A DNA stretch of 64,000 nucleotides, taken from NCBI GenBank assembly GCA_905221605.1, contig CAJNDS010001112.1:196001-260000 (forward strand). The letters run 5' to 3'. Positions 44,401-55,200 of this stretch are shown here, piece after piece. The notes under the pieces were generated by a model, which was not told the DNA's origin, did not search any database, and saw only the letters and a program-made list of their open reading frames with translations. The position numbers and the translations under genes were made by a program. Each line of letters starts with the position of its first letter. Within the stretch, counting starts at the first letter, position 1. The DNA is from Symbiodinium natans. Its lineage: Eukaryota > Sar > Dinophyceae > Suessiales > Symbiodiniaceae.

Positions 44401-45016
44401 AATCCTTTCATGCCGGTTTCAGCTCGGAGTTCTTTTGTTTGTTGTGTCGCATTGTTTTTGGGTGCATTGTTTCGCCTCTGTCCTACCGTGTTTGACTGCC
44501 TAGCAGCTGCAAATTCCACCGCTTGAAGTACAGGAGTGTTCTTAAGGTTGGAACAGCTCGACTCGACAAGCAGCCGTCTAGTATTGAACTGCTGAATCAG
44601 CTCAACGCCTATGTTCTCATATGCTCTCACTCATCCTTGCTGCGACCCTGAATGCTGCCTTTTCTGTCCAGGTCTCGCAGAAGGGCGAGCTTCCGAGAGC
44701 AACGCGCCATAAGTCATAAGCATGAAAGGCAGCGCACACAAACTTAACTTCCGGACCGTCAGCTTCTGGAAACACTTAGCACTAGCATGTTTTCCATGCC
44801 ATCTAAAATGCTAAGGTTTGATAAGTGTGGGAGGGATGGGATTCAGCTAGGACACACAGACACCCTGTGCATGCTGCACGTGCAACCCTGGGGGTTGAAT
44901 TTGGACATCCGGCTGTGACTTTCACGCATACACAGCTTCTGCATGGCTAGCAGCTAAGATTGGGCAGGACTGTCCACCGAGATAGGGCAGATAAGCTACA
45001 CATGGCCAGTTCCTGA

Positions 45017-45092
45017 CATTGTGGTCCCTTTTCGGGTACCCCAAATTTCAAGGGCTCCAGTCTAGGGACCCGACAAGGGACCAGGTTTTAGA
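45017..45092 (+). mobile_element. Short inverted-repeat element related to family C
   Basis: Left end GGTCCCTTTTCGGGTACCCC; the reverse complement of the right end reads GGTCCCTTGTCGGGTCCCTA. About 76 bp, non-coding. Confidence 0.6.
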
Positions 45093-45516
45093 GGACTGAC
45101 CATACTACATGCGGGCGCTGCACAGCACCCCTCCGAAGGAGTGCCTGGGCAACGCGCAACTGCACCGAAGAGAAACTCGTGGCACAAAGTTCTGGGACAG
45201 CCGATTCGCAAATAGGCTTGCAAGGCGTTGCAAGATCAGGCCTGTCCGTACTCAGGAGGCCAGAAGAATGCCAGCAGCCTGCTCAATCCCACTCGAGGCA
45301 TTTCGAGGCCAGCGGCTTGCATCGGGTCATGGAGAACTGAAGCTTCCCATGTGTTTCTTTCTCCTCAACAGGATTTGTCTCTTGAATCTGGTGATTTCCC
45401 GGCATCGTCCTGTACAAAAGCCGATGTACTTGCGATTTCTGAAAGCGATGCTGGCATCTCAGGGAGGCGTGCCCGGTCTTTGGTGCAGCTGCTTATCTTT
45501 TTTGTAATGATGTCTT

Positions 45517-45603
45517 TGAGGGTTTAGGGTTTAGGGTTTAGGGTTTAGGGTTTCGCCTCTCATGCTAGCTGACACAGGGCTTAGGGTTTAGGGCTTAGGG
45601 TTT
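45517..45603 (+). repeat. Telomere-like TTTAGGG clusters
   Basis: Clusters at 45,517-45,556 and 45,577-45,603, the second with GGGCTTAGGG variants. Confidence 0.85.
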
Positions 45604-46569
45604 TAGCCTCCCCCCTCCATGCCAGCACAAAAGCGGCGTGCAGCCAGGTTGTGGGTTCGGCATGCACAGCTGTACCTAAATATATAGTGCTGGTCAGGGA
45701 CTTGTACTTCCACTTCCGGCCCACGCTTGCGTGTTGACAACCTTGCGAGAAAGACCAGCGCGTGTGCTAAGCCCCATTGCGCTCTCCTGCCTTCCCTCTC
45801 TCGGCATGCGTGGCCACTTAGCTCAGCTGTGCTTCAGCGCACGGCAAAGTCGCACTTCAATCGCAGATGACAAGTCTGCTGCCTAATGCAAGTGGTGAGC
45901 TTAAGCCTTTAAGCTGAACAGCTACAGCGTGCACTGTATGTCGAGGGCATAGCATGTTCAAGTCTTTTCAATTTGTTATTACTGAGTCGCAGCCGAGGAG
46001 GCCACCTGAGACAGTTCTCCTGCAGCCCCCATGGAGTCCCCACGGCGGAAGGCGAGGTACGACTTGCGGAACCTCGCACTGCAGTGTTGAGTGCGGTTGG
46101 GCATGGCCAGGGAACGAAGAGCTCACGCCAATGAAGGGGGTCGAACAGTTCGGAAGTCGGCAAGTGCAGGGTAGCTGGCATCTTGAGAAGTCTGCCGACC
46201 CTGGGGCGGCGGGTTGGATGAGCGTAGGATCCCTCCCTTACAGCCCCCTGATGGTTCAAAACGGGGAAGGGGGGGGCTGGGTGGCACCCAGGCAACTTTT
46301 GCCCGAACTAGCATCTTGTCTTCAATCAACTTTTAATGCTGGGGACTTGCGACCTGCTGGGGACCCCTGCAAGTCTCCTGAGGAATCGTTGGGTCTGGGC
46401 CTTTTTCTGTTGGAGGTTCCCCCGAAGACATGTGCTGACGGCTTCTAGGCCTCTTGATTCGGCGGTCTGAGCCGGAGGCTCTTAAACTAGGCACGTGCTG
46501 GACAACTGGCATCTCAACAGATCTCAAGACCTAAGCTCATCGCAGTCACCTCTCCAGCTTTCCCCCCCC

Positions 46570-47060
46570 CCGTTTCGGGCGCCTGTCCATGGTCTCGACG
46601 TCAATGCCAAGAACGGCCAGCTTGTCGTCTGACAGGAAAGGCTCCGGGAGCTTGAGGTCGCCAATCTTCACAGCACTTGCATCCACACCTTCAGGTTCAG
46701 TCCACTTCCCTGTCTTTCAGAATCTGAAAAAAACTCATGCACAAGAGCATCTCAGATGCAGCGGGTTGTGCTCCCTTTGCTGCTATAGGGCCTCCTTGTG
46801 TTGGATGCAACAGCGTTGGGATAAATGCCAGGCCGTCGCGAGTGGCGCGGGAAAGAAGGCGCTCAGCTGGATCCTGCAAGTGGGGCTACACTGCAGCGAA
46901 GCGGTACACGCGATTTGTGCCATCTATACGTAAGGCATACAGGCCCGCTACCAGCATAGCAGTCTAACACACTCAAACGCCCCAAGGCTTCCCATACGGA
47001 TGCCAAGCCTGTTGCACCTCCCGCCACATGCGCTCCACAAACTGCTCTGCAGTACCTCCA
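46570..47060 (-). CDS. Unassigned gene, three exon segments
   Basis: Minus-strand segments with coding character: about 47,060-46,985 (TAEQFVERMWREVQQAWHPY then GKPWG), about 46,880-46,790 (DPAERLLSRATRDGLAFIPT then LLHPTQGG, acceptor AG|G, GC donor) and about 46,715-46,580 (KWTEPEGVDASAVKIGDLKL then PEPFLSDDKLAVLGIDVETM). Composition is varied and hydrophilic, with no signal or membrane segment. No family is recognised. It lies just downstream of the BPI-like gene, in the same orientation. Confidence 0.45.
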
Positions 47061-47806
47061 GTAGGCTGCGGAGCAGAATTTAAATTCAAAATACAGATGC
47101 AAACAGATGTACGGCATTACTATGAAGCTACTTGTAGGTCTTTCAAATTCTTCATGTCAGCGCTTATCCTTCACTTCCAGCTATCCAACCTCCATGGAAA
47201 AGCAAGTCGTTGAGTCCTGGCAGCTTTTTCTAGCATGGCCAGCCATGAGCCGATCTTGATGCATGCCCCAGGTTAAACTTAAACTCAAAATATTGGGCAG
47301 CATACGATGCCAAGCCGTTCTTTGCTGGACGCACACACGCACTCGTCAAGCTGGGTCCTCGAAGGGTGGGGAGCAAATCAATGGCCAAGCACCTTCAAGT
47401 CTTCATTGCTGGAGGGCAAACAAGGGCAAGCACACTGCGCGGTGGCATGCGAACTTCTGAGTCCACCAGGCTGTCTCATACAGCCTGAAGCCGAGAATTG
47501 CTTGCCTGGGCTACACCAACGCATCGGCACCTGGATCCATCCGAGCCCAAAGGTACGGGGGCGCAGGCCAGAAGCCTGGACACGAGCGATTGCAAGGCTC
47601 GCAGGATGCTGCAACGGATTCAAATGGATTCAAGATGATTCAACTTGTTGCAGTTCTTGCCCAAACTCTTCAGCTCAGATCGATGAATAGCTCGTCCTTT
47701 TCGTGTGGAGTGCTAGCAGCTGCAATCCAGCATGCAGCACAGCTGCAGATCTGAACTTTATGCAGACCAGAACTTTCAATTTCTTCGGTGCAGACCTTTA
47801 AATTGA

Positions 47807-47845
47807 AACGAGGGGGGCGTGCGCCGCCCTAGTTTCAGGCCGAGG
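47807..47845 (-). other. Hairpin just 3' of the BPI-like gene
   Basis: GAAACTAGGGCGGCG pairs, with two mismatches, with CGCCCCCCTCGTTTC across a very short loop, about 100 bp beyond the stop codon at 47,940-47,942. Position suggests the 3' untranslated region; function unknown. Confidence 0.4.
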
Positions 47846-47939
47846 CTTTCCCATAGGGAGCCTTGTGTTTACTCTCGCGCCTTCTGCTCGCGTTGACCGC
47901 CATGGCCATGGAGCAGCAACAGCATGTGCAAAGTTCAGC

Positions 47940-50900
47940 TCAGGGCACGGCCGGAGGTACTTCCCTTCGGGCACCCTGCCCAGCCCCAAGGACCTGAATG
48001 CTGAACAGAACCGTCCAAGCAGCTGTGGCCACCAATAGCCCTGCGGTACCAAGAGGGACTACTTGAGCCTGAAGCGTCAGACAAGCCTCGCCAAGGCTGT
48101 CCTGGCTCAGGTCGCAAATCCGTGGAGCCAGCCCATGGATGGCTGAGGATGCGAAGCCACCCACGCCCTCAAGAAAGCTGATGAGATAGCCAAGTGCAAA
48201 AATATCAAGCAAGCAGAATGTTGCAGAGAAGCCAGCCACCGCCCGCGCTGCGCGAGGAGCCTTTCCCGACAGTGCAAGGGCAAAGGCTGCCACATGGCCC
48301 AGCGGGCAAATGATGGTCATGAGGATAATCATCGTGCGCAAGGCTGCGTCTGACTTTCCCAGCTGGCTGGCACTGTAAGATGCCGGATCGATCAAAGCCC
48401 CGGCAAGGCCACCGGTGACAGCATGCAAGTAGTCACAGAACCACCAAACACATATCCCAGCCACCATCAGGGCAGCTGCAAAGCCTTGCAGAGCCACCAC
48501 TTTGGGAGGTCCCTGGTATGCCCAGTCATTCTCCTTCACCTCCCGCGGCAGCAGCTGCAACAGCAGTAGAATTGCCAGTAGGCTGGAAATCGATGAGATC
48601 CACGAGACGTAGGCCCCTGCCTGTAGAAAAAGTCCCATAGACTGCGACAGTCCGAGCGGCAGTGGCACCTCATTGCCCAGGACAAGCATGGTGTTGCTGC
48701 TGGTCTCAATCTCCGATAGTGGCAAGCGGCCCAAGACCAGCGCAACAAGCAGCAACCGTCGCCGGTGCTGTGCGAAAAAAGGTGTCATCCACACCAGGAT
48801 TAGTATGGTGAGGCAAATCGAGGCTCCCCCGAGCGACATGAGGAACCATAAGATCTCACAATACAAGGAGCCACCCAAACCAAACTGAACGCCCGAACCG
48901 AAGAAGGTGTACAGGAGCAGGGTGTCATCCTCACAGGGGATGCAGCTCGTGTTGCGCCAGACTGAACATTAAAATACATCAAATTCCAAACCCCGCCATG
49001 ACCTGGAGCATTGCCTTCAGCAACTTACAATACCTCAACACCTTGTGCAGATAGTTATGCAAAAGCACTCAGTTGCAAACTGTCATGAGCCCGAGTCCTT
49101 GAAGATGCTTCCGCTGCTTCCCCGTGTTACATCTAAGCCTGCTGAGGCAGCGGGCAGCCAGAAGGAGCACAAGGCCCTTGAAACCAGGCTCACAGAGATG
49201 AGGAGGCTCACAGCCACTGTGCCAGCCTTGCACCAAGCAGTAGGCCAATCCCGCACGCCAAACCAGCATATGCTTGCCAAGGGCAAAGCTGCAGTCGGGG
49301 ATCGCTGCGCGCACCCATCCTGGTGCAGGAGTTGACCGAAATGAGCACAGAAGGTGGCGGTCAAAGATAGCATCAGCACAGCGAACGCGCTCAGCGCCCA
49401 GAGTTGCAGGCTGCTGGCGGGAACGTACCTGTAGCCTAGCGAGTCCCTGTTGACATCCTGGCTGGCATGGAGTGCCTCCGACTTACATTGCTTGAGGGCA
49501 GCCTCGCGTGCCCGCTGGTACAAGCGCTCGACGTCCTGTGTTCTTGAGATGCGCTCTCTGACCTGCGCAGCTAGCCTGCAAAGGCGAGGATGCATCTCGC
49601 ACAATTCCTTCAAAGGCTCCTCTGGCAGGCCACCGCTTGGCCTCACCTGGACATCACCACCGCTATCCCAAGTTGCATTGACTTCCTTCACGTCAAACCT
49701 TGCCAAGGGGGCCAAAAGTGCACACGCTGCGCTAGACGGCAGCTGCAGATCCAGCAGGCTCCAGAGGTCCAGCATGACATCTACTTCCATGTCGGCGGCA
49801 CCGCAAGGCACGATGAAGCTGGCCACGCCATCGCCTCGAAAGTCCCCGGCCACCAGTGATGCGTTCACGCCAAGAGCTGGACGCCACCCACTCTGAGCTG
49901 TGGGACACTTCACAGCAGCACTCATGCCCAACCAACTGGGGTGCGCCTGAGACGGGACAAGCACTCGAAGTGTCTGGACCTGATCCATCCCCTCGGCAAG
50001 GAGCTGCTTGAGTTTCACTGCAGCATTCAGCGGAAGCTTCAGACTCGGCATGTCGGGCAAGCCCTGATCCAAAACCGACGTGTTTTGTGCGAGAAACCCG
50101 TCCAAAAAGTTGTCCAACCAGCTCCTGAAAACGTTGTCGAACACCGGCGGCCAGTTGCTGTAGTTCTGAGGCACCATTGCGCGAATCTTCTGTGATGCCA
50201 TGGATGCGTCAATACAACCACCAGGCTTCATCTGTGCCTTCAAGGCTTCATTCAGCTTCGCGAGGAGCACTGACGAGCCGGCGGCCCGCTGGATAGCCGC
50301 TGGCAGCAGTGGTTCATAAACCTGATTGAAGAGAGACACGACGTTGTTGAGCAGGGCAGAGATGGACGCCTCCAAGGCCCCGGTTGTTTGGGCCTCGTTT
50401 CAGGGAACCGACTTGGAACCGTACCTGTTCTCTTTCCGAAACAATACTCTTACGCTATGTTTGCGGGGGCCACGACAGTAACCTGCCTGCCTCAAAGCTC
50501 AGCGGCGTAGCAAGCCCCACGAACTCCGCCTCCAGGCTCACGACCCTTGGTGCGGACTGGAAGATGCTCGTAACACATTGCCGAGGTTCAAGGACAAATT
50601 GCGCCAGGGTGTGGCGACCTGGCCACTGGTCGGCCAGGACTAGCACTGCGCTGGTAACATCCAGGGAAGGCTGCTGCAGCCCGATGTGCAGCTTCATCTG
50701 CTGAAGAACCGACGCCTGCGGCTTCCCAGTGGCTAAGGAAACAGCCTCCAGATTGACTTTCATTTCAACGCCGAGTCCAAGAGCGGCACCCCAGCCAACC
50801 TTGAAGCGGAGCTGATCAGGTCCGACAGCTTGCACTGGAGAGAAGGTCGACATCCCATCTGCTCCCTCAATGACTGCTTGCACCAAGAAAACTTCGAGCT

Positions 50901-51930
50901 TCAACTCCAGGCCAGCATCTGGCTGCTGGATAGTGGTTGTCATCACAGGCTTGGCCGGCCCTGGGATTGTTGTCGGGAGGCCCTTCGATGCCCAGCGTAG
51001 TGCCTGGTCCAGACGCTGTGGACCCAAAACATCGTCCAGCAACCAGGACACCCAGTGCAGTAAGTGGTCTTGCGTCCAGTCCACGGTGCCAGCGTTTCCA
51101 GCAGTCTGGAACAGGCGGCGTTCCACCCAACTTGCTGGAATCGGCTTGCCTTCGGGCATAGCCTCCAAAGGCCCCAGGGCTGCAACTGCAAGGCCTCCGA
51201 CCGTCACCTGCAAAGCATTCGCTCCTTTTGCACTTCCTTCATCTCCTTCACTTCCGGCAGGCTGGCTCTGTGGCGCCACATGGGGCCCGCTGCCAAAGCC
51301 TGGAGGTAGCATCAGATGGTTAAAGGCCGCCAGCTTCTGAGTGAGTGGCCCAGCTGCTAGCTGCTTGAGCTTGTCACATGCTTGGCGGACAGCTAGTCTC
51401 TCGATCAACGCTGACACAGGCGCCGAAAACAGGTTTATGATCCAGTCAATGATGGAGCCTCTCAACGTAAGCTTGAAGGCCAAGCTAGCCGAACAGCTCG
51501 CAGCGTCGACAGCCCAAGGCAAGTTCTTCTCAAAGCTGCTTCCTTGAAGAACAACCGAAGCCGAGGAGGCAGAGTTGCTGGAGACTGTGGCTGTCAACAC
51601 CCCAGAGCCACTAACCACCTTGTAGCCGTTATATGCGAAGTGCCCGGCACACTGAATACCTATACCATCCAAGGTAACGGACAAGCCCACTCCCTGAACA
51701 GCTGATTGGATGTCTGTCAGCTGCAAGTTCTGGCAGACCAGCTCCGTGACGTGGAAGGTAATGCCTGCTTTCTCCTGCGTGACATCCTGCAGGTTGAACT
51801 TCAGGTCATAGAGCCACTGCGCCAGTGGATCCGAAGCTGGTGGTGGATCTCGCACTCGCTGTGCTGCCACACTTGCCAGAAGCACCATCCCCCTCCATCC
51901 TAGCAGCGCACACCAAGACCCACGCCGCAT
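47940..51930 (-). CDS. BPI/LBP-type lipid-binding protein fused to a polytopic, PqiA-like membrane region
   Basis: Three exons: 51,930-50,491, 50,369-49,091 and 48,961-47,940. Phases agree and the spliced frame is 1,246 codons plus stop. The ATG is followed by a signal peptide (GMVLLASVAAQ). Residues ~30-215 match the N-terminal BPI/LBP/CETP (TULIP) domain: WLYDLKFNLQDV, FHVTELVCQNLQLTDIQ, then a conserved cysteine pair around SCSASLAFKLTLRGSIIDWI and RQACDKL. A second long segment (to ~800) has similar character and may be a second, diverged domain. About two membrane helices follow near residues 805-828 and 863-886, then exon 3 is almost wholly membrane helices. The motifs LLDIFALGYLISFLEG and ACLTLQAQVVPLG resemble the repeated core of PqiA-type membrane proteins; this is a visual resemblance only. 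Both introns have GC donors (121 and 129 nt); the second acceptor is AG|T. Likely role, inferred: lipid capture outside or in the lumen coupled to a membrane partner in the same chain. Confidence 0.78.
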
Positions 51931-51976
51931 GACGCCCTACACGGGAGGCTCTGCCTGAGAGGGGTTCTCACTCCCG

Positions 51977-51995
51977 CTTGAGCCCAAAAATATGC
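51977..51995 (-). promoter_or_regulatory. Spliced-leader-like relic 5' of the BPI-like gene
   Basis: The minus strand reads CATATTTTTGGGCTCAAG, ending 47 nt before the ATG at 51,930. The dinoflagellate spliced leader ends CATTTTGGCTCAAG; GGCTCAAG is exact and the rest differs by small insertions. Genomic leader relics mark genes re-inserted from trans-spliced mRNA. Confidence 0.45.
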
Positions 51996-52202
51996 AGCTT
52001 CTTGCTGCCGCTCAGCAGCTCCCTTTCGACAACCTCATCTCGCCTCCCATATCCTTCGTTTAACCCTTTTTACGGTTTATTGGGTCTATAGTCAAGCAGC
52101 CCCCGGTATCCCCCAATCTTCGCTGGGCTGTTTAATTTTCGGGTTCTACATCGGGTTCTACGGAACCAAGGGTTCGGAAGCCGTCGAAATGAAAAGAAGG
52201 TT

Positions 52203-55200
52203 CTTGCCAGGGAGCGTGGTGAAGGCCCTGACCGCTGAGACGCCCTGAATAACACCTTTTCCAGGCCTCGGAGAAATCGAACTGTCAACTGAGACTAGCC
52301 ACATGGTGAACATTGGCGAAGTACATCGCTCACCGTCTACAGCATCGCATGCGAATCACGTGGTAGGGAAGGCAGGTCTTTCGGGCTCAGTGGGAGCTTG
52401 GAACGGGCTCTCAACCCCAATGCCAAGCTCGTAGCACGTTGTCGCCGTCGGAGGGGGCTATCGAGCCAGATGCCACTTGCCGTCCATACCTGCACCGCGG
52501 CATCATCATCGTCATCATCATCGTCATCATCATCGTCATCATCATCGTCATCATGATCCAGAACTCTGTATGTCATTCCTCATTCGGCTTGCACCCGAGG
52601 CACCAAGCATTTCGTCCCGCCAACATCGTCACATAGGTGTCCTAAGGGCACTGCAGCCAATTACGTCGGAAACTGCTGCAGCAACAGCAGCACAGTTTTA
52701 CCATGTCTTGTTGCATGCTTGCTTGTGATGATTTTGTTGTTCTTCTCTCTCCATTTACTGATTCGTGTATGTGCCTCACCCCGACGATCGCAATCGATCC
52801 AATAGCAACCAAGTCTCAGCCAGGAGCGGACCTGACAGGGTTTCTGGCCTGCGTGACAAGACCTGCAGAGTGAAAACATCAACGAAAGAGGGAGTCAAGA
52901 AGTCCAGCAAGACAAGCTGGCCCATCAAGGGCAAAACCGATGTGCTCTTTCAGGCCAAGGGGCATGCGTGATGAATGTCATCTCCTGGTAGAGACACTGG
53001 TAGAGAGCTTGCTACTAGTGGCACGTGCAGCACACACACACACACACACCAGAGGTGACAAATACGAAAGGGCGGATGAAGCGCATGAACTGAACTGTAT
53101 GCGACCGAAGGTGCGGCGCATGCGTTGCTAAAGTAAACGCTATTGGGCGTAGCTCCGTGCTTGCAGAACTCATCCACCTGAAGTAGACCAGGGAGTGCGA
53201 TGGCGGCTTGACTCAGCTTGACATAAGCCTGACGGTGACACACTGTGACTGCGCTTAACGGACTGTCAACGTCAGCGCATGCTTAACGCGTCATCCTCCA
53301 GATCTTGACGTCAGCATCCAATGATCTAACGGCATGCCAATCATCGCCAGCGCACGACCCCAGCTCCGATGGCATACACGTTCTTAAGTCCTGTTCACAC
53401 CATCAGTTCACATGCACATGCTTGTGCTATCTTGTGCTGGCCCTGCATGTTGCATTAGAACCTGCACTGGAGCAGTCTCGCAGCAGACCCCGAGAAGGAT
53501 CGGTCATTTGTCTGCGACGGCTTTGAACAGCAACACAGCGCAGGCGACAAACATCAGTGGCTGACAGACTTGATTGGCGCCCCCGAGGTCCTCCCATGAC
53601 CTCGTGTGTGATGACATCCCGATTGTGCCAAACACCTGTGCGCCAGCAAACTCTTGCTGCAGTTGGTACAAATACGATCAAGCTCTTTCATGGCTACTAC
53701 GTTCGGTGTGGTGTGGGTGTCTTGAGTCCCAACTACAGTCGAGGCCGAAAACCCACACAATGCCAGGAGCGGAAAGTCTTCAATGCCGGCGACGAACTAT
53801 CTGCACAACAGGGGGCTCATCTGCGGCTGTTGAAACATGGCGGCCAATGGCGTTCTGAACTCGTCAGCGCCGCACAGCCTGGAAGAGAATGTAGTTTAGG
53901 GTTTAGGGTTTAGGGTTCAGGGTTTGGGGTTTGCAGTTTGGGGTTTAGGGCACTACTGTCAACTGCTGTCTTTGGACTGTCTTTAGTCCCTGGAGCTCCT
54001 CGCCGTGGCATACTCCCCGTTCCAAATCTCGCGCGCAATGTTTGGCCCACCAAAGTAGAGCAGCCGATCCTTGCCACATGTCCACTGCATGCCAGGCCTA
54101 TGAGCTCAGGAAATTGCACTCAAGCACTACTGCCTGGCAGGCCTGCACTCTATAGTCGCAAAACTTTGGAAGCGCTTGCGAAATATTGCTCGATCTCCCC
54201 GTGCGCTTGCAAATCTTGGCCGAGTATCCAATGGCAGACCGGTACCTCAGTGAATCAGGGCCTGCCTAAGATGGATACCCTATAGGGGTGGGGGGGTGGG
54301 GGGTCAGATTCGGGGGATTCTATTTTCATTTGGGGTATGAAGTATGAAGTGGGATCTTTTGGGAAACGAACAGGGGTTTAGGGTTTAGGGTTGAGGGTTG
54401 AGGGTTTAGACGTATTCTGCATTGACTGGCGGGTCGTTATCAGATCTCGGCTCTGTTTTGCCACGAGATGCACTGCTGGATCAGGCGCGTGGGCGTCAGG
54501 ATGTGCGGAGCCGGATCTGCCAAAAACCTCTTAGGGTTTAGGGTTTAGGGTTTAGGTTTTAGCCTTGAAGTGGAGTAAAATCACCGAACAGCAAACCGTT
54601 TCGCAAGAAAACCAAGACACTAGTTCCGGGGATTTCGGGCAACCAGTTATCTGTCAGCTAAGAACCCTTAGGGCACCTTTGTGCCGGGTATGTGCGCGTG
54701 GCCAGTTTCTTGACATCTGGTTCAGCGCTAAACCCTAAAACCTAAACCCTAAACCTGAAACCGACTCCCCGAATGCCATGCTCACATGCTCACTTGTGCG
54801 GGGAGGCTCCACATTCCAGGGGTTTTGGGTGTCAGGTTGGGATGTTCCCCTTTATACTAGCAATCCTTAGTTACACTGGCAGTCCTTAATAGGGATTATA
54901 GTACTATATCCCTATTCAGGACTGCTAGCATAAGCCTGACTGTCTGCGTGTGCGGGTTTGGCCTAGCGCCTAGTGTTACAAGCGCACGGTTTCTTCTTCC
55001 AGAAACGGGTAACTTACTTCGAATGGTTCTGAAAGTTCAGGAACTTTCACCCTACTTCCATGAAACCATGGAAGCCCAGGCACTCCACACCTTTGGATAG
55101 GGAAACCACAAGCGGTGGATCCTCGTGGGACGCAAGCTTCAACGACCCAAACCGCTTGGACCCCCCCCCCCCTGGACCCGGCGCGCGCCAGCGTTTACAA

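Larger units (their letters stand above)
44410..46570. other. Stretch without a recognised gene
   Basis: It contains one element (45,017-45,092), telomere-like clusters (45,517-45,603) and single-copy DNA. Open frames on the plus strand at 45,100-45,520 and 45,950-46,450 show no supporting family or junctions. Confidence 0.4.

Noticed and set aside
52337-52576. Poly-Asp acidic protein
   Set aside because: It is a GAT triplet repeat in a dehydrogenase intron.
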